In this document: piece after piece, positions 9,975 to 19,646 of the stretch
Numbering within the stretch: position 1 is the first letter of the stretch
Layout of the letters: every line of letters begins with the position of its first letter
Source: Gemella sp.
GTDB lineage: Bacteria > Bacillota > Bacilli > Staphylococcales > Gemellaceae
Direction of reading: 5' to 3'
Assembly: GCA_030529855.1 (NCBI GenBank)
Contig: JAUMWC010000017.1
Location: 1 to 36,544 of the forward strand
DNA: 36,544 nt
Position numbers and translations under genes: made by a program
Notes under the pieces: model-generated
The model's input: only the letters and a program-made list of their open reading frames with translations
What the model was told of the DNA's origin: nothing
Database searches by the model: none

Positions 9975-10094
9975 AAAGGACTGGGTATACAGAGTACACC
10001 CAGTCCATAAATAATCTAGTTTATCTATTACCTAGCGGCCACTAACGGCGTAGGTGAGAAACGGGTGCTTCTACTTTTGTATTCAACATTAACT
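9975..10094 (-). promoter_or_regulatory. L20-type autoregulatory leader of infC-rpmI-rplT
   Basis: The transcribed leader contains a hairpin built from ACCTA-C-GCC, loop GTTAGT and GGC-CGC-TAGGT (10055-10031), which looks like the conserved L20 leader hairpin of Firmicutes. It is followed by an intrinsic terminator at 10006-9978. In Bacillus, L20 binding to such a leader favours premature termination. The family assignment is by sequence resemblance, without a covariance search. Confidence 0.75.
9978..10006 (-). terminator. attenuator terminator in the infC leader
   Basis: GGACTGGGT and ACCCAGTCC pair perfectly, then one mismatch, three further pairs and a 3-nt loop. On the minus strand TTTACTTTT follows. 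It precedes the infC Shine-Dalgarno sequence, so it is conditional for infC. Because no other terminator lies after rpoC, it may also end rpoBC transcripts. Confidence 0.8.
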
Positions 10095-10123
10095 ATTTTA
10101 TATTATTTTTATAAAGTTGTCAA
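10095..10123 (-). promoter_or_regulatory. sigma-A promoter of infC-rpmI-rplT
   Basis: TTGACA (10123-10118), a 17-bp spacer and TAAAAT (10100-10095). The -35 box begins 7 nt after the rpoC stop codon, with no terminator between. Confidence 0.75.
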
Positions 10124-10129
10124 GTAATT

Positions 10130-13100
10130 TTATAGAACTTCTTCTGTTTCTACTGCTACTTCTTCTTCAACTTTATCTAAGTGGTCAACTTGAACTCCAT
10201 TATATCTAGCCATACCTGTACCAGCTGGTATCAGTTTACCGATAATAACATTCTCTTTTAGACCCATTAATTTATCAACCTTACCTTTAACTGCTGCATC
10301 TGTAAGAACACGTGTTGTTTCTTGGAATGATGCTGCTGATAAGAACGATTCTGTTTCAAGAGATGCTTTAGTAATACCAAGCATTACTGGCTTAGCTGTA
10401 GCCATCTTACCACGTTTTGCTAAAATCTTAGCATTTTCGTCAGTAAACTTGTGAATATCAACAAGTGATCCAGCTAATAGGTCTGTATCTCCTGAGTTTA
10501 TAATTCTTACTTTACGTAACATTTGACGAACCATTACTTCTACGTGCTTGTCAGAGATTTCCACCCCTTGCATTCTATATACTTTTTGAACTTCTGTTAA
10601 TAAGTATGTTTGAACAGCTTGTAATCCTGCAATAGCAAGTAATTCTTTAGGTTCGATTGATCCTTCTGTAAGAACTTGTCCACGAGTAACTCTATCTCCT
10701 TCAGAAACAAGAGTTCTTGTTGCACCATAGTCTTGGTACACTCTTTCTTCTGATAGATCACTTACTACGTGAATGTGACGTTCTCCATGAGTTGTTGTAG
10801 TATCAATCTTAGTTACGACACCATTAACTTCTGTAATAAGTGCTTTCCCTTTTGGATTTCTAGCTTCAAATAACTCTTGGATACGAGGAAGACCTTGCGT
10901 AATGTCGGCTCCGGCAACTCCCCCTGTGTGGAATGTACGCATCGTAAGCTGAGTTCCAGGCTCCCCGATAGATTGAGCTGCAATTGTACCAACTGCTTCC
11001 CCAACTTCTACCTTGTCTCCTGTTGCTAAGTTCTTACCATAACATTTCTCACACACACCGTGACGGCTGTTACATGTAAATGCTGAACGAATAATTACTG
11101 ATTCAATTCCAGCTTTTTCAATAGCTTTAGCTTTATCTAATGTTATCATTTCTCCATTGGCAACAATTGTTTCACCAGTTTCTGGGTTAATAACATCTTC
11201 TTTAGCATAACGTCCTTCTAGACGTTCTTCTAATGATTCAATTTCATCTGTACCGTTTCTTAAGGCAGATACTTTAAGTCCTCTAGAAGTTCCACAATCT
11301 TCTTCACGAACGATTACATCTTGTGCAACATCTACTAGACGACGAGTAAGGTATCCTGAATCGGCTGTCTTAAGTGCTGTATCGGCAAGACCTTTACGCG
11401 CACCGTGAGATGAGATGAAGTACTCTAATACCGTTAGTCCTTCTTTGAATGATGAACGTACAGGCATCTCGATAGTACGTCCTGATGGAGATGCCATCAG
11501 ACCACGCATTCCGGCTAACTGAGTAAAGTTTGACGCGTTACCACGGGCTCCAGAATCAGCCATCATGAAGATTGGGTTAGTTTCTGGTAGGGAATCCATT
11601 AATTGATCTTGGATTACATCTTTTGCTTTAGCCCACTGGCTAATAACGTGTTGGTATCTTTCTTCTTCTGTTACAAGACCACGTCTGAATGAGTTGTTAA
11701 TTGCATCAACATTCTTTTGTGCATCTGCTAAGATGTCATACTTGTTTGGTAAGACGAATACGTCACTTACCCCAACAGTAATACCAGCTCTTGATGAGTA
11801 CTTAAATCCTAAGTCTTTCATACGGTCTAGCATTGTTGATGTTTCAGTAATGTGGAATCTGTTGAAGATTTCAGAAATAATTAATGATAAGAAGTTTTTC
11901 TTAAATGGAGTTACTACAGCTTTGTCAGCTAAGAACTCTTTTAATCCACCTTCTGGTAAATCTTTGTAAGCTACAAAATATTTATCTGGTGTTGCTTCTT
12001 CTAAGTTTACTTTAGTTGCCTCGTTTAAGTAAGGGAACTCTTCTGGTAAAATTTGGTTGAAAATAACTTTACCGATTGTTGTAATTAATAATTTACTGTT
12101 TTGCTCTTCAGTGAATGTGATGTTACCGAATGATTTTGCAGCAATACCTATTCTTGTGTGTAAGTGGATGTATCCATTTTGGTATGCAATGTTAGCTTCG
12201 TTCGCATCTTTGAAGATCATTCCTTCACCAACAGCTCCAGCTCTTTCTAATGTTAGGTAGTAGTTACCTAATACCATATCCTGAGATGGTGTAACAACTG
12301 GTTTTCCATCTTTAGGGTTAAGAATGTTTTGAGCTGCCAACATAAGCATTCTTGCTTCTGCTTGAGCTTCTTTTGATAAAGGTACGTGAACAGCCATTTG
12401 GTCACCATCGAAGTCAGCGTTGAAGGCTGTCGTTACAAGTGGGTGAAGTCTAATAGCTTTACCTTCTACTAAAATTGGTTCGAATGCTTGAATACCTAGT
12501 CTGTGAAGCGTAGGTGCACGGTTAAGTAGTACTGGGTGTTCTTTAATAATTTCTTCTAGAATTCCCCATACATGATCTTCCATTTTTTCAATTTGTGTTT
12601 TAGCATTCTTAATGTTGTTTGCTAATTCACGTTTTACTAATTCACGCATAATAAATGGTTTGAATAATTCAAGTGCCATTTCTTTTGGTAAACCACATTG
12701 GTACATTTTTAGGTTTGGACCAACTACGATAACTGAACGTCCTGAGTAGTCAACACGCTTACCTAATAAGTTTTGACGGAAACGTCCGTGCTTACCTTTA
12801 AGCATGTTAGATAGTGACTTAAGTGTTCTATTTCCTGGTCCTGTTACTGGACGACCACGACGTCCATTGTCAATTAAAGCATCTACTGCTTCTTGTAACA
12901 TACGTTTTTCGTTTTGAACGATTAATCCTGGCGCTTTTAATTCAATAAGTTTTTTCAGACGGTTGTTACGGTTAATTACACGACGGTATAAATCGTTTAA
13001 GTCTGATGTTGCAAAACGACCTCCATCTAATTGAACCATAGGACGGATTTCTGGTGGAATAACTGGAAGTACAGTCATAATCATCCACTCTGGTTTGTTT

Positions 13101-13780
13101 CCTGAGTTTTTAAATGCTTCAAATACTTCAATACGTTTGATAAGTTTTACAACTTTTTGTCCTGATTTGTAATTTGATTCACTTAATTTTTTAAGTTCTT
13201 TTCTTAATTCTTCTAGTTCTTTTTCAATATCAAGTTCAGCTAATAAGTCACGAATCGCTTCTGCTCCCATTTTAGCTACGAATGAACCTGGTCCATATTG
13301 AGCACGTCTTTCACGAACTTCACGCTCAGATACGATTTGTTTCTTAGTGAAATCAGTAGTTCCTGGATCAATTACTATGTAAGATGCAAAATAAATTACT
13401 TCTTCTAGATATTTAGGTGTGATATCTAATAATAATCCCATTCTACTTGGTGTTCCTTTGAAGTACCAGATATGGCTGACAGGAGCAGCAAGCTCTAAGT
13501 GGGCCATTCTTTCACGTCTAACTTTTGATAAAGTTACATCTACACCACATTTATCACATTTAATGTTTTTATATTTTACTCTCTTGTATTTTCCACAAGA
13601 ACATTCCCAGTCTTTTGCTGGTCCAAAGATTTTTTCACAGAACAAACCATCAGCTTCTGGTTTTAATGTTCTATAGTTAATTGTTTCTGGCTTAGTAACC
13701 TCTCCATAAGACCATGATCTTATTTTTTCTGGAGATGCTAAACTTATTTTCATATATGAAAAATTATTTACGTCTATCAC
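10130..13780 (-). CDS. rpoC: DNA-directed RNA polymerase beta' subunit
   Basis: This 1216-aa protein is the largest core RNA polymerase subunit and holds the catalytic magnesium site. The N-terminal zinc-binding cysteines are C60, C62, C75 and C78. The absolutely conserved NADFDGDQ motif, with its three magnesium-binding Asp, is at about 454-461. A second cysteine cluster lies at about 829 and 902-914 ([13 protein letters not shown]), followed by the trigger-loop region near [12 protein letters not shown] at 13780 is the start: AAGGAGG lies 9 nt upstream. Length and order match Firmicutes beta'. It follows rpoB by 56 nt, and a hairpin spans that junction. Confidence 0.99.
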   Translation of the reverse strand: MIDVNNFSYMKISLASPEKIRSWSYGEVTKPETINYRTLKPEADGLFCEKIFGPAKDWECSCGKYKRVKYKNIKCDKCGVDVTLSKVRRERMAHLELAAPVSHIWYFKGTPSRMGLLLDITPKYLEEVIYFASYIVIDPGTTDFTKKQIVSEREVRERRAQYGPGSFVAKMGAEAIRDLLAELDIEKELEELRKELKKLSESNYKSGQKVVKLIKRIEVFEAFKNSGNKPEWMIMTVLPVIPPEIRPMVQLDGGRFATSDLNDLYRRVINRNNRLKKLIELKAPGLIVQNEKRMLQEAVDALIDNGRRGRPVTGPGNRTLKSLSNMLKGKHGRFRQNLLGKRVDYSGRSVIVVGPNLKMYQCGLPKEMALELFKPFIMRELVKRELANNIKNAKTQIEKMEDHVWGILEEIIKEHPVLLNRAPTLHRLGIQAFEPILVEGKAIRLHPLVTTAFNADFDGDQMAVHVPLSKEAQAEARMLMLAAQNILNPKDGKPVVTPSQDMVLGNYYLTLERAGAVGEGMIFKDANEANIAYQNGYIHLHTRIGIAAKSFGNITFTEEQNSKLLITTIGKVIFNQILPEEFPYLNEATKVNLEEATPDKYFVAYKDLPEGGLKEFLADKAVVTPFKKNFLSLIISEIFNRFHITETSTMLDRMKDLGFKYSSRAGITVGVSDVFVLPNKYDILADAQKNVDAINNSFRRGLVTEEERYQHVISQWAKAKDVIQDQLMDSLPETNPIFMMADSGARGNASNFTQLAGMRGLMASPSGRTIEMPVRSSFKEGLTVLEYFISSHGARKGLADTALKTADSGYLTRRLVDVAQDVIVREEDCGTSRGLKVSALRNGTDEIESLEERLEGRYAKEDVINPETGETIVANGEMITLDKAKAIEKAGIESVIIRSAFTCNSRHGVCEKCYGKNLATGDKVEVGEAVGTIAAQSIGEPGTQLTMRTFHTGGVAGADITQGLPRIQELFEARNPKGKALITEVNGVVTKIDTTTTHGERHIHVVSDLSEERVYQDYGATRTLVSEGDRVTRGQVLTEGSIEPKELLAIAGLQAVQTYLLTEVQKVYRMQGVEISDKHVEVMVRQMLRKVRIINSGDTDLLAGSLVDIHKFTDENAKILAKRGKMATAKPVMLGITKASLETESFLSAASFQETTRVLTDAAVKGKVDKLMGLKENVIIGKLIPAGTGMARYNGVQVDHLDKVEEEVAVETEEVL

Positions 13781-13823
13781 GAAAGCCTACCTCCTTCATT
13801 ATTTGACAACAAGGCTTTTATTT

Positions 13824-13858
13824 AGATTTAGAGGAATTATTTCTCTTCCTCTAAATCT
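13824..13858 (-). repeat. 12-bp inverted repeat spanning the rpoB stop codon
   Basis: Arms AGATTTAGAGGA and TCCTCTAAATCT are perfectly complementary with an 11-nt loop that includes the rpoB stop. No U-tract follows on the minus strand, so it is not a standard terminator. It lies 28 nt before the rpoC Shine-Dalgarno sequence. Confidence 0.85.
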
Positions 13859-16800
13859 CCATCTTCTTCAACATCTTCATAGTCTTCTTCATCACTACTT
13901 AATATTGATAATAAGGCATTTAACCCTGCATTTTCTTCTGTTGTTTCTTCAACTACTTCTTCTGAAGTTTTTTCTTCAGTATCAGCATTTTCTACTTCTT
14001 CTATACTTGATTTAGGTTGGTAGTCAATAGTATCAGCTATTTCCATGTGTGCTAAATCCACTTCATTGTCATCTTTATCCATAACTCTGAAGTCCATACC
14101 AAGTGCTTGCATCTCTTTCATAAGTACGCGGAATGATTCTGGTACTCCTGGTTTTTGGATGTTTTCACCTTTAACAATTGACTCGTAAGTCTTAATACGT
14201 CCGTTTGTATCATCAGATTTGTAAGTTAAGATCTCTTGAAGTATGTAAGCTGCACCGTATGCTTCTAATGCCCATACCTCCATCTCTCCAAATCTTTGTC
14301 CACCGAACTGAGCTTTACCACCAAGTGGTTGCTGAGTTACTAATGAGTAAGGACCAATTGAACGAGCGTGAAGTTTATCGTCAACCATGTGAGATAATTT
14401 AATCATGTACATTACCCCAACAGATACACGACTATCAAATGGTTCTCCAGTACGTCCATCATAAAGAACAGTCTTAGCATCTTTAGACATACCTGCTTCA
14501 GCGATTGTTGACCATACGTCATCATCGTTTGCTCCATCGAATACTGGTGTAGCAACGTGGATACCTAATTTCTTAGCAGCCATTCCTAAGTGTAACTCTA
14601 ATACCTGACCAATGTTCATACGTGATGGTACCCCTAGTGGGTTAAGCATGATATCAACTGGTGTTCCGTCTGGTAAGTATGGCATATCCTCTTCTGGTAA
14701 AATGTTTGAGATAACCCCTTTGTTACCGTGACGTCCGGCCATCTTATCTCCAACACGGATTTTACGTTTTTGTACAATGAATACACGTACTAATTCGTTA
14801 ACACCGTTAGCTAATTCTGCTCCATCTTCACGTCTGAAAATCTTAACATCAGCAACTACTCCATCAGCTCCGTGTGGTACACGTAGAGACGTATCACGAA
14901 CTTCTTTAGATTTAGCTCCAAAGATTGCATATAGAAGTTTTTCTTCTGGTGTTTGTTCAGTTAATCCTTTCGGCGTTACTTTACCAACAAGAATATCCCC
15001 TGCTTTAACTTCAGCACCAACACGGATAATACCACGTGCATCTAAATTCTTAAGCGCGTTTTCTCCAACGTTAGGAATTTCACGAGTAATTTCTTCAGGT
15101 CCTAATTTTGTATCACGAGTTTCTGTTTCATATTCTTCTAAGTGAATAGAAGTATAAACATCTTCTTTAACTAGACGTTCACTCATGATTACAGCATCCT
15201 CATAGTTATATCCATCCCAGTTTACGAAAGCAACAACTAGGTTTTTCCCTAATGCTAACTCTCCTTTATCCATAGATGGTCCATCTGCAAGGATATCTTT
15301 TTTCTCAACTTTATCTCCTACTTGTACGATAGGTTTTTGGTTGTATGATGTAGAGTGGTTAGAACGAACGAATTTATGAATTGGGTAAACATCTAAGTCA
15401 CCTTTTAATTCTTTTCCATCTAAGAATTCTGTTCTTCTTACTTTAACTACAGATGAATCTACATATTCAACTTCTCCTGGATGTTTAGCAACTACTGCTG
15501 CTCCAGAATCACGTGCAGATACGTGTTCCATTCCTGTTCCAACAAACGGAGCTTCTGTGATCATTAGTGGCACCGCTTGACGTTGCATGTTCGCACCCAT
15601 AAGTGCACGGTTCGAGTCGTCATTTTCTAAGAAAGGAATACATGCAGTGGCAGCAGAAACTACTTGCTTAGGAGATACATCCATATAGTTCATCATTTCT
15701 TTAGCCATAACTGTGTTTTCCCCACGGAAACGACATACTACGTTATCATCTAAGAAGAATCCATTTTCATCTACATTAGAGTTAGATTGTGCTACTACAT
15801 ATTTATCTTCTTGATCCGCTGTTAAGTAAGATACTTCTTTAGTTACATAAGGTCTTCCTTCTGCATCAACTTCAACTTTTCTGTATGGAGTCATAATGAA
15901 TCCAAATTCGTTGATTCTTGCGAATGAAGAAAGAGAGTTAATAAGACCGATGTTTGGTCCCTCAGGCGTCTCAATAGGACACATACGTCCATAGTGAGAG
16001 TAGTGAACGTCACGTACTTCCATTCCAGCACGTTCACGAGTAAGACCACCTGGTCCTAATGCAGATAAACGACGCTTGTGAGTAAGCTCTGATAATGGGT
16101 TTGTTTGGTCCATGAATTGTGATAACTGAGAAGATCCAAAGAACTCTTTAATAATCGCTGTTACTGGACGAACGTTAATTAATTGTTGTGGAGTTACTTC
16201 TTCAGAATCTTGGATAGACATTCTTTCACGAACAACTCTTTCCATACGTGAAATACCTAAACGAATTTGGTTTTGTAATAATTCACCGATACAACGTAAA
16301 CGACGGTTTCCTAAGTGATCAATATCATCAGAGTTCCCAATCAAGTCAAACTCGAACCCATCAGCATTTCTTCTGTTTCTAATTAATAATAAGTAGTAGT
16401 TAATACTTGCAAGAATATCTGCAATTGTTAATGTAACTACATCTTTTTCTGGACTAGCATTACCAATAATGTGTAATACTTGGTCTCCTGTTAATTTATC
16501 AATATCATAGTTAGCTGGAGCAGTTACCAGGTTTACAACTTTGAATAATTGTAATCTTAAAGTATCATTCCCATCTATTGATTCGTTAATTTCAAATTCT
16601 TTAACGTTTGCTGTAGTTCCTAACTCTTCGTGAATTTTATCTAGAATAGCACGAGTCAGTTTAGTTCCTTTTTCTACTAAGATTTCTCCAGTTTCAGTAT
16701 CTACGATAGGCTCTACTAGAACTTGGTTTTCTAATCTTTCAGAAACGTGTAGCTTGTTGTTTAATTTGTAACGACCAACTTTTGCTAAGTCATAACGACG

Positions 16801-17589
16801 AGCATCGAAGAATCTTGCAAATAATGTTGCTTTTGCTGATTCAACAGTTGATGGTTCACCTGGACGAAGTTTTTCATAGATTTCTTGAAGAGCTTTTCCA
16901 GTTTCTTTATTGTCATCTTTTTCTAAAGTTGATAATAATTCTTCTGTTTCTCCAAATAATGAAACAATCTCTTCGTCAGTTGCGAATCCTAATGCTCTAA
17001 TTAACGTTGTGATAGGAATTTTTCTTGTTCTATCAATACGAGCATAAGCCAGATTCTTCATATCCTTCTCGAATTCTAACCAAGCTCCTCGGTTAGGGAT
17101 AACTGTTGTCTTGAAGGCATTAGCAATATTTTTTACTTTTAATTTTTCATCTTCTGTGAAGTAAACCGATGGAGAACGAACTAATTGAGAAACGATAACA
17201 CGCTCTGCTCCGTTAATGATGAAAGTTCCAGTATCCGTCATAAGTGGTAATTCACCCATAAATACTTCTTGTTCTTTAATTTCACCAGTTTCTTTGTTTA
17301 ATAATCTTACTTTTACTCTTAGTGGTGCTGCATAAGTAGCATCACGCTCTTTAGATTTATCAATATCATACTTAGGCTCACCTAATTTGTAGTCGATAAA
17401 TTCTAAACTTAGTTTATCATTGTTACCTTCTATAGGAGATACATCTTTAAAAACTTCCTTAATTCCAGTCTTTAAAAATTCCTCATATGACGAAGTTTGA
17501 ATTTCTATTAAGTCCGGTAAGTCAATGACCTCTGAAATTCTTGCATAACTACGTCTTTCTCTATGTTTACCAAATTTAATTTTTTGCAA
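13837..17589 (-). CDS. rpoB: DNA-directed RNA polymerase beta subunit
   Basis: The 1250-aa product is the second large core subunit of RNA polymerase. The rifampicin-site segment at about 482-512 reads [20 protein letters not shown] then [10 protein letters not shown], the unmutated Firmicutes form. The C-terminal half carries [16 protein letters not shown]. After the conserved end there is an extra acidic tail of about 50 residues rich in Glu and Asp. Start choice: the GTG at 17598 directly abuts AAGGGG, whereas the TTG at 17589 lies 8 nt after it and gives the N terminus usual in Bacillus, so TTG is preferred. Transcribed from its own promoter at 17721-17749; rpoC follows. Confidence 0.98.
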   Translation of the reverse strand: MQKIKFGKHRERRSYARISEVIDLPDLIEIQTSSYEEFLKTGIKEVFKDVSPIEGNNDKLSLEFIDYKLGEPKYDIDKSKERDATYAAPLRVKVRLLNKETGEIKEQEVFMGELPLMTDTGTFIINGAERVIVSQLVRSPSVYFTEDEKLKVKNIANAFKTTVIPNRGAWLEFEKDMKNLAYARIDRTRKIPITTLIRALGFATDEEIVSLFGETEELLSTLEKDDNKETGKALQEIYEKLRPGEPSTVESAKATLFARFFDARRYDLAKVGRYKLNNKLHVSERLENQVLVEPIVDTETGEILVEKGTKLTRAILDKIHEELGTTANVKEFEINESIDGNDTLRLQLFKVVNLVTAPANYDIDKLTGDQVLHIIGNASPEKDVVTLTIADILASINYYLLLIRNRRNADGFEFDLIGNSDDIDHLGNRRLRCIGELLQNQIRLGISRMERVVRERMSIQDSEEVTPQQLINVRPVTAIIKEFFGSSQLSQFMDQTNPLSELTHKRRLSALGPGGLTRERAGMEVRDVHYSHYGRMCPIETPEGPNIGLINSLSSFARINEFGFIMTPYRKVEVDAEGRPYVTKEVSYLTADQEDKYVVAQSNSNVDENGFFLDDNVVCRFRGENTVMAKEMMNYMDVSPKQVVSAATACIPFLENDDSNRALMGANMQRQAVPLMITEAPFVGTGMEHVSARDSGAAVVAKHPGEVEYVDSSVVKVRRTEFLDGKELKGDLDVYPIHKFVRSNHSTSYNQKPIVQVGDKVEKKDILADGPSMDKGELALGKNLVVAFVNWDGYNYEDAVIMSERLVKEDVYTSIHLEEYETETRDTKLGPEEITREIPNVGENALKNLDARGIIRVGAEVKAGDILVGKVTPKGLTEQTPEEKLLYAIFGAKSKEVRDTSLRVPHGADGVVADVKIFRREDGAELANGVNELVRVFIVQKRKIRVGDKMAGRHGNKGVISNILPEEDMPYLPDGTPVDIMLNPLGVPSRMNIGQVLELHLGMAAKKLGIHVATPVFDGANDDDVWSTIAEAGMSKDAKTVLYDGRTGEPFDSRVSVGVMYMIKLSHMVDDKLHARSIGPYSLVTQQPLGGKAQFGGQRFGEMEVWALEAYGAAYILQEILTYKSDDTNGRIKTYESIVKGENIQKPGVPESFRVLMKEMQALGMDFRVMDKDDNEVDLAHMEIADTIDYQPKSSIEEVENADTEEKTSEEVVEETTEENAGLNALLSILSSDEEDYEDVEEDGDLEEEK

Positions 17590-17629
17590 CTGTGTCACCC
17601 CTTGGTTTTTTTCTCTGCATAACGCACTA

Positions 17630-17664
17630 AAAACAGCATTTTAAATGAAATTTAAAGCTGTTTT
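17630..17664 (-). promoter_or_regulatory. terminator-like hairpin in the rpoB leader
   Basis: Arms AAAACAGC-AT-TTTAAAT and ATTTAAA-GCTGTTTT give 15 pairs with a 2-nt bulge and a 3-nt loop. On the minus strand the stem ends in a run of T, so it could attenuate transcription from the rpoB promoter. It sits about 40 nt before the rpoB start. Confidence 0.55.
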
Positions 17665-17720
17665 AAATGTGTTTTTTTCGTAATTTTTTCATCAATTAAA
17701 TAAATTACTTGCAATATATC

Positions 17721-17749
17721 ATAATAGCATAAGATAGCTATAAAGTCAA
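17721..17749 (-). promoter_or_regulatory. sigma-A promoter of rpoB-rpoC
   Basis: TTGACT (17749-17744), a 17-bp spacer and TATTAT (17726-17721). The -35 box begins 2 nt after the ybxB stop. The predicted leader is about 125 nt and contains the hairpin at 17630-17664. Confidence 0.7.
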
Positions 17750-17750
17750 T

Positions 17751-18347
17751 TTATTTGCTAGATTTCAGGATGTAATATCCTTTATTTTTTGTAACTATTT
17801 CAACATTAGAAAATAGTTCCTCTAGTAATTTTTTACAAGATGCCATTCCTTGTTTCTTTTGAATAACAACCCATAATTCCCCACCATCTTCTAAAGCATC
17901 ATAAGATTGTCTCATCATAAGATGAACCGTTTCTTTCCCTGCTCTTATCGGTGGATTAGTTAAAATAATATCAAATGTTTTCTCAAGATCTGTTAAAGCA
18001 TTGTTTTCTAAATACTCTGCTTGATTTTGAATGTTATTTTTCTGCATATTTTTTTCAGATAGTTCTAAACTTCTTCTATTCACATCTATTAATGTAAAAG
18101 AAAAATCTTTATAATTATCAGCTAAATATACAGATACAACACCGTAACCACAACCTAAATCACAAACTCTTGCTTCTGTTTTATCAGTATCAAAAGCTTC
18201 TAACATAGTTTTCGTCCCGAAATCGACTGCACCTTTAGAAAACACACCATTATCTGTGTGAAATTTATATTCTTTCGAATTAATAAATCCCGATATTAAT
18301 TTTTCTTCACTTTTTGAATTAGGGTTATTTGTATAATAATGTTCCAT
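17751..18347 (-). CDS. ybxB: class I SAM-dependent methyltransferase, RsmC/YbxB type
   Basis: A 198-aa Rossmann-fold methyltransferase. The SAM-binding glycine motif DLGCGYG is at 63-69, an acidic residue in LIDVN follows, and the NPPIRAGK motif at 131-138 is the NPP-type catalytic loop seen in RsmC-like enzymes that methylate guanine N2 in rRNA. It lacks the duplicated N-terminal domain of full-length RsmC, as does Bacillus YbxB. The position between rplL and rpoB is the same as in Bacillus. The rRNA substrate is inferred from family and context only. The Shine-Dalgarno sequence is weak (GGGAA), and a terminator lies between rplL and this gene, so expression is probably low. Confidence 0.85.
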   Translation of the reverse strand: MEHYYTNNPNSKSEEKLISGFINSKEYKFHTDNGVFSKGAVDFGTKTMLEAFDTDKTEARVCDLGCGYGVVSVYLADNYKDFSFTLIDVNRRSLELSEKNMQKNNIQNQAEYLENNALTDLEKTFDIILTNPPIRAGKETVHLMMRQSYDALEDGGELWVVIQKKQGMASCKKLLEELFSNVEIVTKNKGYYILKSSK

Positions 18348-18401
18348 TTTTATATTCCCGTTTTTAAGAGTATTTGTTTATATCTTTTATATATTAAAAA
18401 A

Positions 18402-18434
18402 GTATATCTCATAGCATAATGTTATGAGATATAC
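18402..18434 (-). terminator. terminator after rplJ-rplL
   Basis: Arms GTATATCTCATA and TATGAGATATAC pair over 12 bp with a 9-nt loop, followed by TTTTTT on the minus strand. It separates highly expressed rplJL from ybxB; readthrough is possible. Confidence 0.88.
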
Positions 18435-18524
18435 CGTTGTTATTATCATCTATAAATATCTTTTTACAGATATTTGTTATTTTTACATCTATCTAATTAG
18501 TTTGTTAAAATAAATTGGTTAAAA

Positions 18525-18887
18525 TTATTTAACTTCAACAGAAGCTCCAACTTCTTCAAGTTTAGCTTTGATTTCTTCAGCTTCTTCTTTAGAAACTCCT
18601 TCTTTAAGAGTTGCTGGCGCACCATCAACTTTTTCTTTAGCTTCTTTAAGTCCATCACCAGTGATCTCACGAACAACTTTGATAACTTTGATTTTTTGGT
18701 CTCCAGCGTTAGCTAAGATTACGTCGAATTCAGTTTTCTCAGCAGCAGCAGCTCCAGCTCCAGCTCCAGCTACAGCTACAGGCGCAGCAGCAGTTACTCC
18801 AAATTCTTCTTCGATTGCTTTTACTAAGTCGTTTAATTCTAAAACTGACATTTCTTTAATTGATTCTAAGATTTGCTCTTTAGTCAT
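18525..18887 (-). CDS. rplL: 50S ribosomal protein L7/L12
   Basis: The 120-aa protein has the usual L7/L12 layout. An N-terminal dimerisation helix region (1-30) leads into an Ala/Gly-rich hinge (about 33-50, [14 protein letters not shown]) and then the conserved C-terminal factor-binding domain ([25 protein letters not shown]). It forms the ribosomal stalk on L10 and recruits translational GTPases. It follows rplJ by 48 nt under the same leader and ends at a strong terminator. GGAGG precedes the ATG. Confidence 0.98.
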   Translation of the reverse strand: MTKEQILESIKEMSVLELNDLVKAIEEEFGVTAAAPVAVAGAGAGAAAAEKTEFDVILANAGDQKIKVIKVVREITGDGLKEAKEKVDGAPATLKEGVSKEEAEEIKAKLEEVGASVEVK

Positions 18888-18935
18888 TATAAATTTCCTC
18901 CAAATTTTGTTTTGTTTTTTATTTTTTATACAAGA

Positions 18936-19436
18936 TTAAGCTTCTTGCTCAGCTTTTTGGTCTGCAACAGCTTTAACTGCTAAAGCAGTATTTCTCATAG
19001 GTGCTGTTAATACAGATAGTAACATAGAAAGTAACCCTTCTTTGTTTGGTAATGTTGCGATAGCTTTAACTTCTTCTAATGAAGCAACTTTACCTTCGAT
19101 AACCCCTGCTTTTAATTCTAGTGCTTCGTTTTCTTTAGCGAAATCGTTTAATACACGAGCAGGTGCTACTACGTCTTCAGTTGAGAAAGCGATAGCGTTT
19201 GGACCAGTTAATACTTCGTCTAATCCTTCGATACCGTTTTGCTCCATAGCACGACGTACTAATGAGTTTTTGTAAACTTTGAATGTTAATCCTTCGGCAC
19301 GCATTTTGTTACGTAATTCAGTTACTTGCGCAACGTTTAATCCACGGTAATCTGCGATAACGATTGATGAACTTGCTTTAATTTCTTCAGCAATTTGGTT
19401 TACAAGTTCTTGTTTTCTCTCAATAGCTTTTGACAT
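18936..19436 (-). CDS. rplJ: 50S ribosomal protein L10
   Basis: A 166-aa L10 with the N-terminal rRNA-binding half ([30 protein letters not shown]) and a C-terminal helix that binds L12 dimers. L10 anchors the L7/L12 stalk. AGGAGG lies upstream of the ATG. A typical L10 leader precedes it, so L10-L12 complexes likely feed back on rplJL. rplK and rplA, commonly just upstream, are not here; an ABC-F gene occupies that position. Confidence 0.98.
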   Translation of the reverse strand: MSKAIERKQELVNQIAEEIKASSSIVIADYRGLNVAQVTELRNKMRAEGLTFKVYKNSLVRRAMEQNGIEGLDEVLTGPNAIAFSTEDVVAPARVLNDFAKENEALELKAGVIEGKVASLEEVKAIATLPNKEGLLSMLLSVLTAPMRNTALAVKAVADQKAEQEA

Positions 19437-19605
19437 TGAACTTCCTCCTAATTAGATTTATCAATCTCAATTGTACCAATAAAAGAACCTTCTTGCATGC
19501 GAGAACATACAAAAAGGCATAAACATAATACTCTTTTTATTATCGTCCTCGGTAGGATTATTAAAACTTGCGTTCCCTACTGTCTTAGGTACATATCAAA
19601 CTGAC
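19437..19605 (-). promoter_or_regulatory. L10 leader (autoregulatory) of rplJ-rplL
   Basis: On the minus strand, CCTAAGACAGTAGGGAACGC (19589-19570) and CCTACCGAGG (19555-19546) can pair as CCT/AGG and GTAGG/CCTAC, the recognisable core of the Firmicutes L10 leader that binds L10(L12)4. The rest of the leader runs to the rplJ Shine-Dalgarno sequence and contains GCATGC-centred inverted sequence that may form the regulatory hairpin. Assigned by resemblance. Confidence 0.85.
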
Positions 19606-19612
19606 TTTTACT

Positions 19613-19641
19613 AATATACTATATTTTATTTGTTTTGTCAA
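19613..19641 (-). promoter_or_regulatory. sigma-A promoter of rplJ-rplL
   Basis: TTGACA (19641-19636), a 17-bp spacer and TATATT (19618-19613). It begins 5 nt after the ABC-F stop codon; no terminator for the ABC-F gene is visible before it. Confidence 0.75.
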
Positions 19642-19646
19642 TGTAT

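Noticed and set aside
13837..17589. Rifampicin-resistance change in rpoB
   Set aside because: The key positions (Gln, Asp, His, Arg, Ser of the resistance region) are the wild-type residues; the DQTNP variant is normal in Firmicutes.
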